64,000 bases of DNA, from contig CAYYFQ010000001.1 in assembly GCA_964471475.1 (NCBI GenBank), positions 154,771-218,770 on the forward strand, in the 5' to 3' direction. This DNA comes from JAJNBD01 sp964471475 (GTDB lineage Bacteria > Pseudomonadota > Gammaproteobacteria > CAISUE01). The notes under the pieces are model-generated. The model ran no database searches and had not been told where the DNA came from. It saw only the letters and a program-made list of their open reading frames with translations. A program made the position numbers and the translations under genes. This document shows, piece after piece, positions 61,296-64,000 of this stretch. Position 1 is the first letter of the stretch; the number at the start of each line of letters is the position of its first letter.

Positions 61296-62588
61296 ATGAA
61301 AATGAGTAAAAATGTCTTACTGCTCGGCTGCCAATGGGGTGATGAAGGCAAAGGTAAAATTGTCGATTATTTATTAGCTGACGCCAATGTTGTAGTGCGC
61401 TTTCAAGGAGGCAACAATGCGGGACATACGTTGTGGGTAAATGGAGAAAAAACCGTACTACGTTTGATTCCTTCAGGTATTTTGCGTCCACACGTCCACT
61501 GCTTGCTAGGAAATGGGGTTGTCATTTCTCCATCAGCTTTATTAGAAGAAATCGTTAATCTAGAAGCGCGCCAAATTGACGTACGTTCACGATTAAAAAT
61601 TTCTGATTCCGCTTCATTATTATTAACCTCTCATATTGCTTTAGATGAAGCTCGTGAAAAAAAATGGGGGGCTAAAAGCATTGGAACTACCAAGCGTGGA
61701 ATTGGCCCTTGTTATGAAGATAAAATTGCTCGGCGCGGTTTGCGTATGAGTGATTTGCACCACCCTCTTTATTTAAAAGATCGCTTAAATGATCTGTTGG
61801 CCTATCATAATTTTTTGTTGGAATCTTATTATCAAGCCCCGCCCCTTGATCCTAATGTTATTTATGAAGAGCTAATGGCACAAGCATCTGAGCTATTACC
61901 ATTTCTTGTAGATATCCCTTTGTTATTGCACAGCTATCAAGAACAACAACGAATTGTTTTTGAGGGTGCGCAAGGCACTTTATTGGATGTGGATCACGGC
62001 ACTTATCCATATGTTACCTCATCTAATACAACCTCAGGGGGAGCAATTACGGGCACTGGTTTTGGTCTCCAAGACTTTGATTATGTCTTGGGAATTTGTA
62101 AAGCTTATGTGACGCGTGTAGGTAGCGGTCCTTTTCCAACAGAGCTCCACGATGAAAATGGCAAAATATTAGCACAGCGCGGCCACGAATTTGGGTCTGT
62201 TACAGGGCGCCCACGTCGTTGCGGCTGGTTAGATTTACCTGCCTTGCGCCGCTCATTATTATTAAATGATGTGACTGCGTTAGGAATTATGAAATTAGAC
62301 GTATTAGATACTTTCAAAGAAATTCAAGTATGCACACACTATCAACTAGGTCATGAAAAACTAGAAATTGCACCTTCTGACACGCAATTATTTCAGCAAT
62401 GTCAGCCAGTGTATGAACGCCTTCCTGGCTGGCAAACTAAAACGATGGGTATCAAAAATTATGAACAACTCCCGGTGGAAGCCAAACATTACATTGCTTT
62501 CATCAGTGAACAATTAAACTGCCCTATTGACCTTATTTCCACGGGCCCTGAACGCGATGATACTATTTTTTTGAAATCGATTTTTTAA
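61296..62588 (+). CDS. purA: Adenylosuccinate synthetase
   Basis: 430 residues. The GDEGKGK loop (WGDEGKGKIVDYL) is at about residue 15, GGNNAGHT near 40, TTKRGIGPCYEDK near 130, EGAQGTLLDVDHGTYPYVTSSN near 225 and GSVTGRPRRCGW near 300. It joins IMP and aspartate with GTP. Either the first ATG or the one two codons later (61302) may be used. Confidence 0.98.
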   Translation: MKMSKNVLLLGCQWGDEGKGKIVDYLLADANVVVRFQGGNNAGHTLWVNGEKTVLRLIPSGILRPHVHCLLGNGVVISPSALLEEIVNLEARQIDVRSRLKISDSASLLLTSHIALDEAREKKWGAKSIGTTKRGIGPCYEDKIARRGLRMSDLHHPLYLKDRLNDLLAYHNFLLESYYQAPPLDPNVIYEELMAQASELLPFLVDIPLLLHSYQEQQRIVFEGAQGTLLDVDHGTYPYVTSSNTTSGGAITGTGFGLQDFDYVLGICKAYVTRVGSGPFPTELHDENGKILAQRGHEFGSVTGRPRRCGWLDLPALRRSLLLNDVTALGIMKLDVLDTFKEIQVCTHYQLGHEKLEIAPSDTQLFQQCQPVYERLPGWQTKTMGIKNYEQLPVEAKHYIAFISEQLNCPIDLISTGPERDDTIFLKSIF

Positions 62589-62618
62589 AAGAGGGGTTCG
62601 CTTCTACGTAAGTTTTAC

Positions 62619-63293
62619 TCAAAGAAATTTCTCACGCACATATTTAGGGAGCGCGGCTGATACACCCACTATTCTACCTTGTTCAAAAGCGCGCTGCCCA
62701 AGTGGTATTAAGTATTCCGCTTGAGGAAGTGCATCGGGCAATAGTGCAAGAGGTGGCGAAAAAAACTCTCTAGCCTCTGAAACAGCTTGCCAACCATTTC
62801 CCACTCCTACCCAATTGTGAAACTCGTAGTCTGCTAAAGTAGCAAGCATTTGCTGAGGTTTCATCACCACTGCGGGCAAGATTGTTTCTAACTCTTGATA
62901 GCTATTTTGATATAACGCAAAATACACTTCTTGCATTCTGGCATCTAAGGCGGGTAGAAAAAACTGGGCTTGTGGAAATTTACTGAGTGCTTCAAAAGCA
63001 AGACAAGCCAAACTTGAAATAGGAATTAAAGGCAATTGATGCGCAAATGCTAAACCTTGCGCCACTCCCGCTGCAATGCGTAAACCAGTAAAACTACCAG
63101 GCCCTTCGCCAAAAACAATCGCCTCAAAATCTTTAACTTTTAAATGATTGGCACGCAAAAGCTCATCTAACATGATCAAAATTTGTTGCGCATGCTGCTG
63201 CGGAATAACTGCAAAACGCGAATCGATATAACCATCCACCATAAGCGCAACTGAACAAGCTTCAGTGGAAGTTTCAAGCGCGAGTAAAGGCAT
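62619..63293 (-). CDS. tsaB: tRNA threonylcarbamoyladenosine biosynthesis protein TsaB
   Basis: 224 residues. LALETSTEACSVAL at the start, QQHAQQILIMLDELL, and FGEGPGSFTGLRIAAGVAQGLA near residue 62 are diagnostic. It works with TsaD and TsaE for t6A in tRNAs. It converges on purA with 30 bases between. Confidence 0.95.
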   Translation of the reverse strand: MPLLALETSTEACSVALMVDGYIDSRFAVIPQQHAQQILIMLDELLRANHLKVKDFEAIVFGEGPGSFTGLRIAAGVAQGLAFAHQLPLIPISSLACLAFEALSKFPQAQFFLPALDARMQEVYFALYQNSYQELETILPAVVMKPQQMLATLADYEFHNWVGVGNGWQAVSEAREFFSPPLALLPDALPQAEYLIPLGQRAFEQGRIVGVSAALPKYVREKFL

Positions 63294-63331
63294 ATGAATA
63301 TTATTCTAGTAGAAATATCAACTGGGTGTAG

Positions 63332-63778
63332 TTATTGTTCCCAACAGCTAGTCCAATCGTTTACTGGTGAATCTTCATATTTAACTACAAAATGATAATT
63401 TACATTAGGATCTAATAAACCCTGCATTGCATACCAGTGAATATTTGTTCCACATAATATTTTTTTACCGTGGGCTCCTGTGACTTGCACTACACGCTGA
63501 GGCGAACAGCCACCCGTGTTACTAAACGTTCCACGTGCTCCCGGTCCAAACTTCCCAGTATCTGCACAATCATGATCTATAGTGTAATACGTATATCCAT
63601 CTTTGTGTATACTTGCCGAGCTTAAATAAGCAATCGTTTCGCCGCCATTACCATTACCTGAATTTTGGCGCTGATTTTCAATGGTAACTGTTCCAGCATA
63701 AACTGAGGACACTAACAAAGTTGTCACCGTTAATATTAACGTAATGAGAAAGCCCTTACATCCTAAGTGGCGTAACAT
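63332..63778 (-). CDS. Small exported protein of unknown function
   Basis: 148 residues from the ATG at 63778, chosen because GGAGG lies 5 bases upstream; the longer frame to 63829 has no such site. Signal peptide at about residues 1-31 (FLITLILTVTTLLVSSVYA). The mature part is rich in glycine, asparagine and tyrosine, with four or five cysteines (HDCADTG, GGCSPQR, LCGTNIHW, TSCWEQ). No family recognised. Confidence 0.6.
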   Translation of the reverse strand: MLRHLGCKGFLITLILTVTTLLVSSVYAGTVTIENQRQNSGNGNGGETIAYLSSASIHKDGYTYYTIDHDCADTGKFGPGARGTFSNTGGCSPQRVVQVTGAHGKKILCGTNIHWYAMQGLLDPNVNYHFVVKYEDSPVNDWTSCWEQ

Positions 63779-63962
63779 AATAACCTCCAATAAAATATAC
63801 AAAAATGTGGCTCTTTTCAATTTAGACAACCATTGAATTTAAGATCCTCTGGAAAGCATTCTAACGTAATTATCCTTAAGAAACAATTAAAAGTCGAAGC
63901 GGTGAGGGGTATAAAAATGCGCGAAGCGTATACAAAAATAATAGTGGAAATTACTCAAAAAA

Positions 63963-64000
63963 TGGCGTCCCCAAGGGGATTCGAACCCCTGTTATCGCCG
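63963..64000 (-). tRNA. tRNA-Glu, 3' half (cut by the window edge)
   Basis: The reverse strand shows the end of an anticodon arm, a T arm (AGGGG-TTCGAAT-CCCCT), the acceptor 3' strand and CCA. This closely matches the 3' half of gammaproteobacterial tRNA-Glu. The anticodon is beyond the edge. Confidence 0.88.

Overview
The window reads as a chromosomal segment of an AT-rich gammaproteobacterium. Ribosomal, ATP synthase, RecR/YbaB, LptAB, MurF, PurA and TsaB proteins, a Kdo 3-hydroxylase, and two very large effector-like proteins with eukaryotic-style or mixed domains all fit the order Legionellales (Coxiella/Legionella-like, probably host-associated). I infer this from protein character only; no database search was possible. 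Ten Ns at 40771-40780 mark a scaffold gap, so order across that point is not guaranteed.

Layout. (1) 1-20501, almost all minus strand: an O-antigen/surface polysaccharide locus. It holds a Gfo/Idh oxidoreductase (cut by the window edge), PIG-L deacetylase, PglC-like initiating sugar transferase, methyltransferases, three GT4-type glycosyltransferases, a Wzy-like membrane protein, two AsnB-type amidotransferases, a WbpP-type epimerase, and a CDP-sugar cassette (RfbF, RfbG, C-methyltransferase, RmlC-like epimerase). The locus is interrupted at about 13.4-16.1 kb by an accessory patch: MazF/PemK toxin-antitoxin, a GhrA-like dehydrogenase, a small orphan gene and a 5'-truncated phage-type repressor. 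(2) 20.7-25.2 kb: an outer-membrane-like glycine-rich protein, PLD-family enzyme, Kdo hydroxylase and UbiA prenyltransferase. (3) 25.3-28.8 kb: rpsI-rplM and two exported proteins. (4) tRNA-Leu(UAG), a DUF4303-like gene and an 801-residue ankyrin-like/coiled-coil protein. (5) 32.4-38.4 kb: an amino-acid-binding protein facing an incomplete ATP synthase operon (atpI-B-E-F-H-A-G, no atpD/atpC). (6) 38.5-40.7 kb: lptB-lptA-recR-ybaB. (7) 40.8-48.7 kb plus strand: OmpA-like lipoprotein, cca, glyS (no glyQ), AsmA-like, mutY, O-methyltransferase. (8) 48.9-51.1 kb: a small exported protein, a vapBC-like module and many repeats. (9) 51.2-57.7 kb: a 2164-residue protein fusing a TPR-like segment, a GHSLG lipase-like domain, a P-loop GTPase, two long coiled coils and a hydrophobic C-terminus. 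(10) 57.9-64 kb: pdhB (no pdhA), murF, stand-alone ArnA-type dehydrogenase, purA, tsaB, a small exported protein and a partial tRNA-Glu.

The most unusual non-genic signal is a set of short palindromic elements of at least five families. Several sit in gene ends: one adds about 50 residues to the Kdo hydroxylase and ends in the ribosome binding site of the next gene; another lies between antitoxin and toxin of the VapBC module with the same arrangement; two nested ones form the C-terminus of the WbpP-like epimerase. A 188-bp MITE-like element occurs as two full copies in opposite orientation (12054-12241, 49447-49634) plus two partial ends.
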